Of a stretch of DNA of 64,000 nt, positions 8,951-17,921 are shown in pieces (the first letter of the stretch is position 1; each line of letters opens with the position of its first letter). The position numbers were made by a program, and so were the translations under genes. Where the stretch lies: the NCBI RefSeq assembly GCF_003474435.1, contig NZ_QRNF01000003.1, positions 86,720 through 150,719 on the forward strand, in the 5' to 3' direction. This stretch comes from Ruminococcus sp. AF46-10NS. GTDB lineage: Bacteria > Bacillota > Clostridia > Lachnospirales > Lachnospiraceae. The notes below the pieces were generated by a model. It saw only the letters and a list, made by a program, of their open reading frames with translations, was not told the DNA's origin and made no database searches.

Positions 8951-10153
8951 ATGAGCCTGGCAGTAGTAACATTAAAAAAAGGCGAAGGCAGATTCCTGAA
9001 ATCAGGGGGACTCTGGGTATATGATAATGAGATCGCGAGCATCATGGGAAGCTTCAACAACGGAGATATCGTGCTGGTCCACGACTTTGACGGTTATCCG
9101 ATGGGAAGAGGATTTATTAACACCAATTCCAGGATTGCGATCCGTATGCTTACCAGAGACGAACATACAGAGATCACCGAGGAGTTTTTAAGACAGCGCG
9201 TCCGTGACGCATGGGATTACCGCAGGAAAGTGGTTGATACCGGAAGCTGCCGTATTATCTTCGGAGAGGCTGATTTTCTTCCGGGACTTGTTGTAGACAA
9301 GTTTTCGGATGTTCTTGTTGTCCAGTCCCTGGCACTGGGAATCGACCGACTGAAGGACACTGTCATCCGCGTTTTGAAAGAGATTCTGGAAGAAGACGGA
9401 ATTCACATCAGAGGTGTGTATGAGAGAAGTGATGCCAAGGTACGCCGCCAGGAAGGAATGGAACTTACCAAGGGATTTATCGGAGAAGAATTTCCGACTG
9501 TTGTTCAGATCGAAGAGAATGGCGTGAAGTATGAAGTAGATATCAAGGACGGACAGAAGACAGGATTTTTCCTGGATCAGAAATACAACCGTCTGGCGAT
9601 TCAGAGACTCTGTAAAGGAGCGAAAGTTCTGGATTGCTTTACACATACAGGATCTTTTGCCCTCAATGCTGGAATTGCAGGGGCCAGGAGCGTAACTGGT
9701 GTGGATGCTTCTGAGACAGCCGTAAAGCAGGCAACACGCAACGCAGAACTTAACGGGTTGGGCGAAAAGGTGAAATTCATCTGCGAGGATGTTTTTGAAC
9801 TGCTTCCGGAACTTGAGGAGAAAGGCGAAAAATTTGATGTGGTCATCCTTGATCCGCCGGCCTTCACGAAGTCCAGAAGTTCTGTGAAGAACGCAGTAAA
9901 AGGATACCGCGAGATCAACCTTCGGGCTATGCGTCTTGTAAAAGACGGCGGTTTCCTGGCAACCTGCTCCTGTTCTCATTTTATGACATATGAACTTTTT
10001 ACGCAGACCATCGGACAGGCGGCGAAGAACGTTCATAAGAGACTGCGTCAGGTAGAATACCGCACACAGGCCCCGGATCATCCAATCCTCTGGTCAGCAG
10101 ACGAGTCCTATTATCTGAAATTCTACATTTTCCAGGTATGCAATGACAGGTAA
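8951..10153 (+). CDS. PUA-domain class I SAM-dependent rRNA methyltransferase (RlmI-like)
   Basis: 400 aa, the normal family length. The N-terminal ~80 residues form a PUA RNA-binding domain (LKKGEGRFLKSGGLWVYDNE). A middle EEHD-like region ends in QKTGFFLDQKYNR, followed by the Rossmann methyltransferase: motif I LDCFTHTGSFALNAG, motif IV LDPPAFTKS and the CSCSH motif at about residue 340. RlmI-type enzymes methylate C5 of a 23S rRNA cytosine using S-adenosylmethionine. It appears to be transcribed alone or with the following small membrane protein 41 bp downstream. Paralogues of this family differ in target nucleotide, so the exact site is uncertain. Confidence 0.9.
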   Translation: MSLAVVTLKKGEGRFLKSGGLWVYDNEIASIMGSFNNGDIVLVHDFDGYPMGRGFINTNSRIAIRMLTRDEHTEITEEFLRQRVRDAWDYRRKVVDTGSCRIIFGEADFLPGLVVDKFSDVLVVQSLALGIDRLKDTVIRVLKEILEEDGIHIRGVYERSDAKVRRQEGMELTKGFIGEEFPTVVQIEENGVKYEVDIKDGQKTGFFLDQKYNRLAIQRLCKGAKVLDCFTHTGSFALNAGIAGARSVTGVDASETAVKQATRNAELNGLGEKVKFICEDVFELLPELEEKGEKFDVVILDPPAFTKSRSSVKNAVKGYREINLRAMRLVKDGGFLATCSCSHFMTYELFTQTIGQAAKNVHKRLRQVEYRTQAPDHPILWSADESYYLKFYIFQVCNDR

Positions 10154-10194
10154 AAGTGCCATTGTAATGGTAAATGTAAAGGAGACAGATTTTT

Positions 10195-10608
10195 ATGAGA
10201 GACAAATTTAATAAATTTATGCAGGGACGCTACGGTGTAGACAATCTTTCCAGATTTACAATGGGAGCTGCCCTGGTACTGATCATACTCACTATGTTTG
10301 TGAACATTGTGAACCGCAGCGTGGGAAGCGTTCTTGATTTCCTAGGGATAGCGGCTATCGTGTATGCGTATTTCCGTATTTTTTCCAGAGATATCCAGAA
10401 GCGTTATGAGGAGAATCAGAAATATCTTGCGATGACATCGAAGTTTCGTCTTCGTTTCAATAAAGAAAAAAATTTAATGAAACAGAGAAAAACTCATCAC
10501 ATCTATAACTGTCCAGGCTGCGGACAGAAGATCCGTATTCCAAAAGGCAAGGGAAAGATCGAGATTGACTGTCCGAAATGCCACACGAAATTCGTAAAGA
10601 GGAGCTGA
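10195..10608 (+). CDS. Small membrane protein with C-terminal zinc ribbon
   Basis: 137 aa. Residues about 20-65 hold two hydrophobic segments (GAALVLIILTMFVNIV and LDFLGIAAIVYAYF), then a basic stretch (RLRFNKEKNLMKQRK) and a C-terminal CPGC...CPKC zinc ribbon. It begins after GGAGA 12 nt upstream and ends 1 nt before the DUF5685 gene, so it is the first gene of a three-gene cluster with DUF5685 and a J-domain protein. I do not know a function. The topology places the ribbon in the cytoplasm by the positive-inside rule. Confidence 0.75.
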   Translation: MRDKFNKFMQGRYGVDNLSRFTMGAALVLIILTMFVNIVNRSVGSVLDFLGIAAIVYAYFRIFSRDIQKRYEENQKYLAMTSKFRLRFNKEKNLMKQRKTHHIYNCPGCGQKIRIPKGKGKIEIDCPKCHTKFVKRS

Positions 10609-10609
10609 C

Positions 10610-11458
10610 ATGTTCGGATATGTGACAGTCAATAAACCTGAGATCAAATTCAAAGATTTTGATATGTACCGTTCTTTTTACTGCGGATTGTGCCGTGAGC
10701 TGCGGGAGCGGTGCGGGATTCCGGGGCAGATATCCCTGACTTATGATATGACTTTTGTGGTACTGCTTCTGAGCGGGCTCTATGAGCCACCTACCAGAAA
10801 AGGAAAATCCCGGTGCGTGGTCCATCCGCTGAAAGCCCAGCCTGTGAGAAAGAATGAAATAACAGAGTACTGTGCAGACATGAATGTGATCCTTTCTTAT
10901 TATAAATGTATGGATGACTGGCAGGACGAACGGAAACCTTTCCGTTATGCATACGCTGCACTTCTTAAGAATACCGGAAAGAAATATATGTCAGGTTATC
11001 CGGAGAAAATATGTAAGATCCGGGAAGCACTTTCTGACCTTTCCGGATTTGAGAAACAGGGCGAGACAGATGTGGATCTGGTAGCAGGATGTTCTGGCAG
11101 GATCATGGAAGAAGTTCTGGCTTTTCGAAAGGACATGTGGGAGCCATCACTTCGCAGAATGGGTTTTTATCTGGGAAAATTTATCTACATTCTGGATGCT
11201 TACGATGATGTGGAGAAAGATGCAGAAAACGGAAATTACAATCCATTTCTTGAAAAATATAAGATGGAAGGGTTCGAGGATGAGATCCGCAGGATGCTGG
11301 TCATGATGCTTTCTGAGGCATGCAGGGAATTCGAGAAACTTCCTGTCATCCGTTATGGAGACATCCTCCGGAATATTTTATATTCCGGCGTATGGTGCCG
11401 TTTCATGGCAATCGGACAGAAACGTAAGCAAGAACGGGAGAAAGAAAAACAATGTTAG
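10610..11458 (+). CDS. DUF5685 family protein with two Asp-rich motifs
   Basis: 282 aa, largely alpha-helical. The N-terminal region has [13 protein letters not shown] (Cys 25, 28, 35). Two acidic motifs stand out: DDWQDE (102-107) and [19 protein letters not shown] (194-212). The second resembles the D..ED..G..Y.P motif of squalene/phytoene synthases, and the first could be the partner Asp-rich motif. The family is normally listed as DUF5685 with no assigned role. It overlaps the next gene by 7 nt, so translation is coupled to the J-protein. Confidence 0.78.
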   Translation: MFGYVTVNKPEIKFKDFDMYRSFYCGLCRELRERCGIPGQISLTYDMTFVVLLLSGLYEPPTRKGKSRCVVHPLKAQPVRKNEITEYCADMNVILSYYKCMDDWQDERKPFRYAYAALLKNTGKKYMSGYPEKICKIREALSDLSGFEKQGETDVDLVAGCSGRIMEEVLAFRKDMWEPSLRRMGFYLGKFIYILDAYDDVEKDAENGNYNPFLEKYKMEGFEDEIRRMLVMMLSEACREFEKLPVIRYGDILRNILYSGVWCRFMAIGQKRKQEREKEKQC

Positions 11459-12102
11459 ATCCATACAGTGTGCTGGGAGTTCCCAGAAACGCATCTGATG
11501 ATGAAATAAAAAAAGCATACCGCAAACTCAGCAGGAAGTATCATCCGGATGCCAATATCAATAATCCGAACAAGGATCAGGCTGAGGAGAAATTTAAAGA
11601 AGTACAGCAGGCATACGAACAGATCATGAAAGAAAGGGAGTATGGCGGCAGTTCCGGCAGTGATTACGGCAGATATGGAAATTACGGGGGATTCGGCGGT
11701 TATGGAAGCAGTGGTAATTCCACGGCCTACCAGGATGAGGAGAGTATGCGCAGACGTGCAGCAGCCAATTATGTACAGAGCGGTCATTATCAGGAAGCCA
11801 TGAATGTGCTGAATTCTCTTGGCCAGAAGAATGGCGAGTGGTATTATCTGGCAGCCATGGCCAATATGGGACTTGGAAATAATGTGACAGCCCTGGAGCA
11901 GATCCGGGAGGCAGTCCGTCAGGAACCGAACAACATGCAGTATCGTATGTTGCTTCAGCGTATGGAAGGTGGAGGTGGCTGGTATCAGCAGCAACAGGAT
12001 CCTTTTGGTGGCATGCCGATGGCAGGTAATGATATGTGTGATGCCTGCTGCAGGACTATGGCCTGTGCCATGTGCTGGCCAGGTGGCATTTTCTGCTGCT
12101 GA
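11452..12102 (+). CDS. J-domain (DnaJ-like) protein with TPR-like region and Cys-rich tail
   Basis: 216 aa. Residues 1-65 are a J domain with the HPD motif at 31-33, which stimulates a DnaK-type Hsp70. A Gly/Tyr-rich linker (about 65-90) follows, then helices resembling TPR repeats ([32 protein letters not shown]). There is no DnaJ zinc-finger or substrate domain, so it is not the general DnaJ. The last 21 residues carry seven cysteines ([19 protein letters not shown]). It starts inside the DUF5685 gene, so it probably delivers Hsp70 to a client linked to that protein. A terminator follows at 12130. Confidence 0.85.
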   Translation: MLDPYSVLGVPRNASDDEIKKAYRKLSRKYHPDANINNPNKDQAEEKFKEVQQAYEQIMKEREYGGSSGSDYGRYGNYGGFGGYGSSGNSTAYQDEESMRRRAAANYVQSGHYQEAMNVLNSLGQKNGEWYYLAAMANMGLGNNVTALEQIREAVRQEPNNMQYRMLLQRMEGGGGWYQQQQDPFGGMPMAGNDMCDACCRTMACAMCWPGGIFCC

Positions 12103-12129
12103 TGTGGCAGGTTTAAAGTGTTAGTAAGG

Positions 12130-12150
12130 CGGATCCTGCAGATCCGTTTT
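12130..12150 (+). terminator. Short intrinsic terminator
   Basis: CGGATC (12130-12135) pairs with GATCCG (12141-12146), followed by TTTT. It is weak by T-run length. The 134 bp up to ddh hold nothing I can name. Confidence 0.55.
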
Positions 12151-12284
12151 GCGATATAGATTGCAGAGTGTATTCAGGAGCTGTACTGGAAGAAAAATTA
12201 TCCTATAGGGAACACGGGGGATATTTTCCGGACTGTGCAGACGATTAAAGACACATCTGCAGAGAAAAAGAGGAGGAAATCGTT

Positions 12285-13271
12285 ATGAGCATAAGAATTG
12301 GTATTTTAGGTTACGGTAATCTGGGCCGCGGCGTGGAGTGCGCCATCAAACATAACCCGGATACAGAGCTGGTTGCAGTATTTACCAGACGCGATCCGGA
12401 AACTGTAAAGATACTCACAGAGACAGCCAGGGTTTACTCTGTAAAAGATGCAGAGAAGATGAAAGACGAGATCGATGTTCTCATCATCTGCGGAGGAAGC
12501 GCGACAGATCTTCCAGTCCAGACACCGGAATATGTGAAATATTTCAATGTTGTAGACAGCTTTGATACACATAAGAGAATTCCGGAGCATTTTGCAAATG
12601 TTGATAAAGCTGCAACAGAGACAGGTCATGTAGGAATCATCTCTGTAGGCTGGGATCCGGGAATGTTCTCCCTGAACCGTATGTACGCAAATGCTATTCT
12701 TACAAACGGAAATGATTATACATTCTGGGGCAAGGGTGTAAGCCAGGGACATTCCGATGCAGTTCGCCGCATCAAAGGTGTAAAAGATGCAAAACAGTAC
12801 ACAATTCCTGTAGAAGCTGCACTTGAGTCTGTAAGAAACGGAGAGAATCCTGAGCTTACAACACGTCAGAAACATACAAGAGAGTGCTTTGTAGTAGCTG
12901 AGGAAGGTGCTGATCTTGCACGTATCGAGGAAGAGATCAAGACTATGCCGAACTACTTTGACGAGTATGATACAACTGTACATTTCATCTCCCAGGAAGA
13001 GCTTGACCGTGATCACAGCGGAATCCCGCACGGTGGTTTTGTGATCCGCAGCGGCAAAACCGGCTGGAACAACGAGAACAGCCATGTGATCGAGTACAGC
13101 CTGAAACTGGATTCCAATCCGGAGTTTACATCTTCTGTTATCGTTGCCTATGCAAGAGCTGCATATCGCATGAACCAGGAAGGACAGAAAGGCTGCAAGA
13201 CGGTATTTGATGTTGCACCTGCATATTTAAGTGCGCTTGACGGAGCAGAGCTTCGCAAAAAATTCCTGTAA
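12285..13271 (+). CDS. ddh: meso-Diaminopimelate D-dehydrogenase
   Basis: 328 aa, matching the family (about 326). The N-terminal NADP-binding fold has IGILGYGNLGRG. Substrate-domain marks include ISVGWDPGMFSLNR, GKGVSQGHSDAVRRIKGV and PHGGFVIRSGKTGWN. The enzyme converts tetrahydrodipicolinate and ammonia directly to meso-DAP, the one-step branch of lysine and peptidoglycan precursor synthesis. It starts after AGAGGAGGAAA. It stands alone between two terminators. The L-lysine riboswitch sometimes found near lysine genes is not seen upstream. Confidence 0.95.
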   Translation: MSIRIGILGYGNLGRGVECAIKHNPDTELVAVFTRRDPETVKILTETARVYSVKDAEKMKDEIDVLIICGGSATDLPVQTPEYVKYFNVVDSFDTHKRIPEHFANVDKAATETGHVGIISVGWDPGMFSLNRMYANAILTNGNDYTFWGKGVSQGHSDAVRRIKGVKDAKQYTIPVEAALESVRNGENPELTTRQKHTRECFVVAEEGADLARIEEEIKTMPNYFDEYDTTVHFISQEELDRDHSGIPHGGFVIRSGKTGWNNENSHVIEYSLKLDSNPEFTSSVIVAYARAAYRMNQEGQKGCKTVFDVAPAYLSALDGAELRKKFL

Positions 13272-13324
13272 AAATCTGTAACAGATCTGTTACAAACTTC
13301 TGATACAGGTGTATAAATAAAAAT

Positions 13325-13371
13325 ATCCCCGGAATATCTGTGTATATAGCACATATTTCGGGGATTTTTCT
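13325..13371 (+). terminator. Intrinsic terminator after ddh
   Basis: A long stem (ATCCCCGGAATAT... with ...ATATTTCGGGGAT, small bulge) is followed by TTTTTC. Confidence 0.88.
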
Positions 13372-13441
13372 GTATAAAAATAAAAATGGACACAAAGGTC
13401 TGGTTATAGTTATGTGAAAACTGTGAAAAGAGCGGAAAGAG

Positions 13442-13470
13442 TTGACGTACTGTAAAGAATGGTATATAAT
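13442..13470 (+). promoter_or_regulatory. Promoter of the cell-wall-binding repeat protein
   Basis: TTGACG (13442-13447), a 17-nt spacer and TATAAT (13465-13470). The leader to the start codon is about 95 nt. Confidence 0.75.
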
Positions 13471-13570
13471 ATGGAAGTAAAATTGTAACAGAATTGTAAT
13501 GAATAGCAGCGAACGATCAGCCGGACTTCAAAAATAGTAAATATCAATTATCTATCAAAGGAAGGTATGT

Positions 13571-15067
13571 ATGCGAAAATTAAGCAGAAAATGGAAAATT
13601 TGGGGACTTTTTTTGATCTTGATGTTTTTTGCAGCTGGAGCGACTGTACACACAACTGCAACAGATGTACAGGCCGCAACCAAGAATGGATTTAAGACAG
13701 AAGGCGGAAAGTCTTATTATTACAAGAATGGTAAGAAAGTCAAGGGATGGCTTACACTGAACGGCAAGAAGTATTACTTCAATGCTTCCACAGGCGTGCA
13801 GGTAAAAGGTTGGGCCAAAGACCGCAAGGGTAAGCGCTACTTCTATAATGCCAACGGAGTCAAGGGTTATATGGCAACAGGCTGGCTTACAGACCGCAAG
13901 AAGAATACACGCTACTTTAATCCAAGTACAGGATATATGACAACCAGATGGGCAACTATCAGTAAGAAGAAGTATTATTTCTACAGTGGCAATGGTGTTG
14001 CGGCTAAGAATAAATTTCTTACAGATACCAAGAAAGTTACCCGATATTTTACCAGCAAGTGCTTTATGGCAACTGGCTGGGCAACAAACAGTAAGTCTCA
14101 GAAACGTTATTTTGACCCAAGGACAGGAGCTATGTACAAGGGATTTAAGAAGATTGGTAATAATACATATTACTTCTACAGCGGCAGCGGTGTTATGGCG
14201 ACTGGCTGGGTGGAGAATACGTCCAAGGGATATAAATATTACTTTAATCCATCTACTGGTATCATGGCAACCGGTACTGTGACTATTGACGGCAAGAAAT
14301 ATACATTCAACAGCAGCGGAATCCTGCAGGTGAATACTAATCCTAGCACGACAACATCCACAGGAACCAGAACGATTAAGAACTTCCTGGCTAATGCACT
14401 GAAACCGGTTGGACAGACCCTTTATGTATGGGGCGGTGGCCATAACTGGTCAGATGCAACCAGAAAAGGTGTAAGTTCCAGGTGGAAACAGTGGTATGAC
14501 AGTAATTCAAGTTCCTATAATTACAAATATTATATGGATCTTAGTGAGAGTACAGAGCAGAAAGGTCTTGACTGTTCCGGCTATGTAGGATGGTCTGTAT
14601 ATCAGATCATGCAGAGTAAATCTGGCGGTGTGAACTATACAACAGTTTCAGGAAGCATCGGATCTTTATATTCAGGCAGAGGAATGGGAAAAATCGTTTC
14701 ACAGGCACAGCTTGCAAGCTCCGGATATAAGCTTTATCCTGGAGATATCGGATATAATGGCGGACATACATGGATGGTTCTCGGACAGTGTGCAGATAAG
14801 AGTGCTGTGATCCTTCACTGCACACCGAATGCAGGTGTTCAGATTTCCGGAACCCCGACACCGAGCGGAACATATGGTAGCCAGGCTATCGCGCTGGCAG
14901 AGACTTATATGGCCAAGTATCCGGGTGTTACTAAATATGATTATCATGAGTCCAGCGGTAACTATATCCGCAACGGCGCGTACTTCAGATGGAACAGAAG
15001 TACACTTTCTGATCCGGATGGATATTTGAATAAGACAGCAAACCAGATCCTGGCAGATCTGTTCTGA
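13571..15067 (+). CDS. Secreted cell-wall-binding repeat protein with NlpC/P60-like peptidase domain
   Basis: 498 aa. A signal peptide (residues about 1-37, ending VQAA) is followed by about ten choline/glucan-binding type repeats (YYFNxxTGxxxxGW pattern, residues 45-255), which hold the protein on the wall. A Thr/Ser linker leads to a C-terminal NlpC/P60-like domain: catalytic Cys in GLDCSGYVGWSVY (about 338) and His in YNGGHTWMVLG (about 398). Family members cut peptide stems of peptidoglycan. The domain is larger than a classic P60 domain. It has its own promoter and terminator. Role in wall remodelling is inferred from the domains. Confidence 0.87.
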   Translation: MRKLSRKWKIWGLFLILMFFAAGATVHTTATDVQAATKNGFKTEGGKSYYYKNGKKVKGWLTLNGKKYYFNASTGVQVKGWAKDRKGKRYFYNANGVKGYMATGWLTDRKKNTRYFNPSTGYMTTRWATISKKKYYFYSGNGVAAKNKFLTDTKKVTRYFTSKCFMATGWATNSKSQKRYFDPRTGAMYKGFKKIGNNTYYFYSGSGVMATGWVENTSKGYKYYFNPSTGIMATGTVTIDGKKYTFNSSGILQVNTNPSTTTSTGTRTIKNFLANALKPVGQTLYVWGGGHNWSDATRKGVSSRWKQWYDSNSSSYNYKYYMDLSESTEQKGLDCSGYVGWSVYQIMQSKSGGVNYTTVSGSIGSLYSGRGMGKIVSQAQLASSGYKLYPGDIGYNGGHTWMVLGQCADKSAVILHCTPNAGVQISGTPTPSGTYGSQAIALAETYMAKYPGVTKYDYHESSGNYIRNGAYFRWNRSTLSDPDGYLNKTANQILADLF

Positions 15068-15404
15068 TTCGCCCGATATTTGGAAGAACAATAAACACGG
15101 AAGCAAAAAAAACGTAACAAATAGAATGGGAGATTCCTTTAGGTAATAAGGAGTCTCCCGTTTTTTATATCTTTAATGTCAAAAACATTAATAAATGTTA
15201 CAAAGTTTTGAACTAAACAATAAAAAAACCTTGCATTCTAAATAACACTGTGTTAATATATAAAAAGATTGAAATAAAATATTTCAAAAATATTACACAA
15301 ACTGTTAAAGATGAAATAATAACAGACGTAAGTAACTGAAACAGCGACGTTTTTTATTCGCTATAGAATCAGAATTCAGAATCAGATTGCGAGGGTGAAC
15401 AGTC
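15068..15404 (+). other. Intergenic region: terminator, promoter and long leader
   Basis: 337 bp without a gene. A terminator (GGGAGATTCCT with AGGAGTCTCCC, then TTTTTT) covers 15128-15167. A promoter candidate, TTGCAT (15231-15236), 17 nt, TAATAT (15254-15259), precedes a leader of about 140 nt containing a small AGCGA/TCGCT hairpin near 15341-15362. I recognise no riboswitch in the leader. Confidence 0.65.
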
Positions 15405-16882
15405 ATGAAGAAAAGAATATTATGTCTGACACTGGCGCTCATCATCAGCGGAGCACAGGTAGTCAGCGTAAGCGCAACAAGAGAAGATGAAGCAGCACTT
15501 CAGCAGGAGATGGAGGCAACCAACGACCAGCTGAATGCTACATACTCCAGATTGGATGAGCTTTCAGCACAGAAGTCGCAGATCGAAGGTGAGATTTCTA
15601 CTCTTGATGCCAATCTTGTAAACGTGATGGTTTCTATCCAGACACTGGAGGGAGATATCTCCAATAAAGAAGCCGACATTGCATCTACACAGACTAACCT
15701 TGAGAAGGCTAAGAATGCCAAGGCGAAGCAGTACGAGGCAATGAAGAAACGTATTCAGTATCTTTATGAGAAAGGCGGAGATGATGCATGGTTCCAGATG
15801 ATGCTCAATGCAGAGAATCTGTCAGATCTTCTTACAAGAGCTGAGTATACACAGAAGACATATGAGCAGGACAGAAAGAGCCTTGAAAAGTATTCCAATA
15901 CCATTCAGCAGGTAGCCAATCTGGAAGCACAGTACACACAGGAGAAGGCTGAACTTGAGGGAATGAAGCAGGAATATGAGGCAGAGTCCCAGAATCTGCA
16001 GGCACAGTTGGATGAGAAACGTGCTACATCTGCAGATTATGATAATGAGATTGCTTATGCACAGCAGCAGGCTACTGATTATGCAAATCTTCTTGCAGAG
16101 CAGACAGCAGAGCTTCAGAGATTAGAGGCTGAGCGTATTGCTGCTGAAGAAGAGGCAAGACGTCAGGCAGAAGCAGAGGCAGCAGCAAGAGCACAGGCAG
16201 AGGCTGAAGAGGAAGCGAGACGTCAGGCTGAAGCAGAAGCACAGCAGGACGAAGAAGATCAGAGCGATGATGTTCAATATGATGAGAACGGCGATGAGAT
16301 CGAGAATACAGATGAAGACACTGCAGAAGACGATGATGAGTATGTAGAGGGAGACACAGATGACAGTGAGGACGATGGTGTTCAGTATGACGAGGATGGA
16401 AATGTGATCTCTGATAATACAGATGAAGCAGAAGACAACACAGACGCTGATTCTGATAACGGTGATTACTCTGAGGCAGATACTTCAGAGGATACATCTT
16501 CTTCCGAAAGTGAGAGCTCTTCTTCCTCTTACAGCAGTGGTTCCGGTTCTTCGGTTGTAAATTATGCAACACAGTTTGTCGGCAACCCATATGTATGGGG
16601 CGGTACAAGCCTTACTAATGGAGCAGACTGCTCCGGTTTCGTACAGAGTGTATATGCAAACTTTGGCGTCAGCTTCCGAGAACATCCTATGAGCAGCAGA
16701 ATGCAGGTACAGAGGTGTCCTATGCAGATGCACAGCCAGGAGATCTGATCTGTTACGGTGGACACGTTGCAATTTACATGGGCAACGGACAGATCGTCCA
16801 TGCATCCAACTCACAGGACGGAATCAAGGTCAGCAATGATGCTACATACAGAACAATCGTGTCTGTAAGACGTCTTGTATAA
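15405..16882 (+). CDS. Coiled-coil NlpC/P60 endopeptidase (CwlO/PcsB type; frame broken near 16674)
   Basis: Restored length 492 aa. Signal peptide (MKKRILCLTLAL to VSVSAT), long coiled coil (about residues 27-225) of the PcsB/CwlO type, an Ala/Glu-rich repeat (EEEARRQAEAEAAARAQAEA), a highly acidic Asp/Glu/Ser linker and a C-terminal NlpC/P60 domain: YVWGGTSLTNGADCSGFVQS with the catalytic Cys, and GGHVAIYMGNG with the catalytic His. The frame ends early at 16748, but the neighbouring frame carries the His half of the domain to 16882; one base missing near AGCTTCCG restores it. Such hydrolases are normally activated by FtsEX in division or elongation. The break is most likely a sequence error. 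Confidence 0.87.
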
Positions 16883-16932
16883 TTTTGTTCAAATGCGGAT
16901 GCTTTTGTCCGTCTGATAACAATAATATACAG

Positions 16933-16964
16933 CATCCCGGTGGTTTTCTGCCGGGATGTTTTTT
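16933..16964 (+). terminator. Intrinsic terminator
   Basis: CATCCCGG pairs with CCGGGATG, followed by TTTTTT. Confidence 0.9.
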
Positions 16965-16997
16965 GATGAAAAGTTTGAAAAAAGTTTTCAAAACATA

Positions 16998-17026
16998 TTG
17001 ACATATAATTAACATGGTGTTATTAT
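16998..17026 (+). promoter_or_regulatory. Promoter of the second cobalamin-riboswitch transcript
   Basis: TTGACA (16998-17003), then TATTAT at 17021-17026 with 17-nt spacing; an overlapping TATAAT sits at 17024-17029. Confidence 0.65.
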
Positions 17027-17051
17027 AATGTCAGTATAATTCCATATTGAA

Positions 17052-17240
17052 CATAGCAAGTGCTGCGGGAGTCTGACAGTTATCTGATAATTATCGGAAT
17101 CTCACAGAAAAGGGAATCAGGTGAGAAACCTGAACGATCCGGTCACTGTAACGGAGGAGCGAATCTCAGAGTCCATTGTACATATGTATGAGAAGGAGAG
17201 ATAAGCCATGATCCCGGAGTCAGGAAACCTGCTTGTTATG
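17052..17240 (+). promoter_or_regulatory. Cobalamin riboswitch (second copy)
   Basis: The B12-box GGAGTCAGGAAACCTGC lies at 17216-17232 and the core GGGAATCAGGTGAGAAACC...CCGGTCACTGTAACGGAGG at about 17112-17157. The closing P1 stem pairs CATAGCAAG (17052-17060) with CTTGTTATG (17232-17240), with one G-U pair. A terminator follows at 17304. The next gene encodes a Cys-rich small-domain protein, a family found near cobamide genes in other organisms. Confidence 0.92.
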
Positions 17241-17303
17241 GCGAGGTTAAACTTCCGTGTAAAGTGTAACAACCATTTCAGGGACTCCGCACCCCTGGGA
17301 CGT

Positions 17304-17336
17304 TGTCTACTTTTTTACGAGAGTAGGCATTTTTTT
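17304..17336 (+). terminator. Riboswitch-linked terminator
   Basis: TGTCTAC (17304-17310) pairs with GTAGGCA (17323-17329, one G-U pair), followed by seven T. Confidence 0.75.
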
Positions 17337-17447
17337 ATGGAATGCGCCTGTTCATATGAATTATACATGATTAAATGGCAGGCGATACTACTCCGGATAC
17401 ATTCGTTCCCTCCGCGCACTCATGAACGGATTATATTTCTACCCCGG

Positions 17448-17470
17448 GGTGGCATCGCTACCTCTTTTTT
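17448..17470 (+). terminator. Second leader terminator with T-box-like core
   Basis: GGTGGC (17448-17453) and GCTACC (17457-17462) form a hairpin with a 3-nt loop, then TCTTTTTT. The sequence GGGGTGGCATCGCT resembles a T-box core (consensus AGGGTGGNACCGCG) with three mismatches. A specifier stem is not clear. Confidence 0.5.
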
Positions 17471-17515
17471 ATGGGAAAAATCATGAGTGTATAATCCTGG
17501 AAGGAGGTAACAAGC

Positions 17516-17830
17516 GTGGAGAAACCATACTGGGAAGGAAAAGAATTTTCATATTACAGTCATAAGAAATGTGAATATTTCCCATGCCATACAGGAGCAG
17601 ATCCGGATAATTTCAACTGTTTGTTCTGTTATTGTCCTTTGTATGCACTGGGAGATAAATGTGGAGGCAATTTCCGATTCCTGGACAGCGGGATCAAGGA
17701 TTGTTCCAGATGCAAAATTCCGCATAAAAGAGAGAATTACGGATACATCACAGGCAAATATAAGGAACTTGCTGAACTTATAAGAAAACAGCGGAAGAAT
17801 GAAACGGAGAATATGAAGAAACCGTATTAA
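17516..17830 (+). CDS. Cysteine-rich small domain protein under cobalamin control
   Basis: 104 aa starting at GTG, 8 nt after AAGGAGG. It has eight cysteines in spacings typical of the Cys-rich small domain (PF04071-like): C19, C24, C35, C38, C40, C49, C63, C66, within HKKCEYFPCH, NCLFCYCPLY, DKCGGNF and DCSRCKIPH. There is no signal peptide or membrane segment, so it is probably a cytoplasmic metal-binding protein. The family often lies in or near cobamide biosynthesis loci, and here the gene follows a cobalamin riboswitch, so a role in cobalt or corrinoid handling is likely but undefined. Confidence 0.82.
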   Translation: MEKPYWEGKEFSYYSHKKCEYFPCHTGADPDNFNCLFCYCPLYALGDKCGGNFRFLDSGIKDCSRCKIPHKRENYGYITGKYKELAELIRKQRKNETENMKKPY

Positions 17831-17869
17831 GACAGAAATTGCAAGTGATATTAAATATAGAAGAAATAA

Positions 17870-17914
17870 AAAACCAGTTCTGACCATAAATAGGATGTCG
17901 GAACTGGCTTTTTT
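17870..17914. terminator. Bidirectional terminator between convergent genes
   Basis: CCAGTTCTGAC (17874-17884) pairs with GTCGGAACTGG (17897-17907); A-run upstream and T-run downstream serve both strands. Confidence 0.85.
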
Positions 17915-17921
17915 GATTGGA

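Noticed and set aside
17400..17470. True T-box riboswitch
   Set aside because: Only the core-like GGGGTGGCATCGCT is seen, with three mismatches. A convincing stem I and specifier loop are missing, and the downstream gene is not an amino-acid gene. Kept only as an open possibility.
17208..17486. Open frame in the second riboswitch leader
   Set aside because: It overlaps the B12-box and both terminators and has no recognisable protein features.
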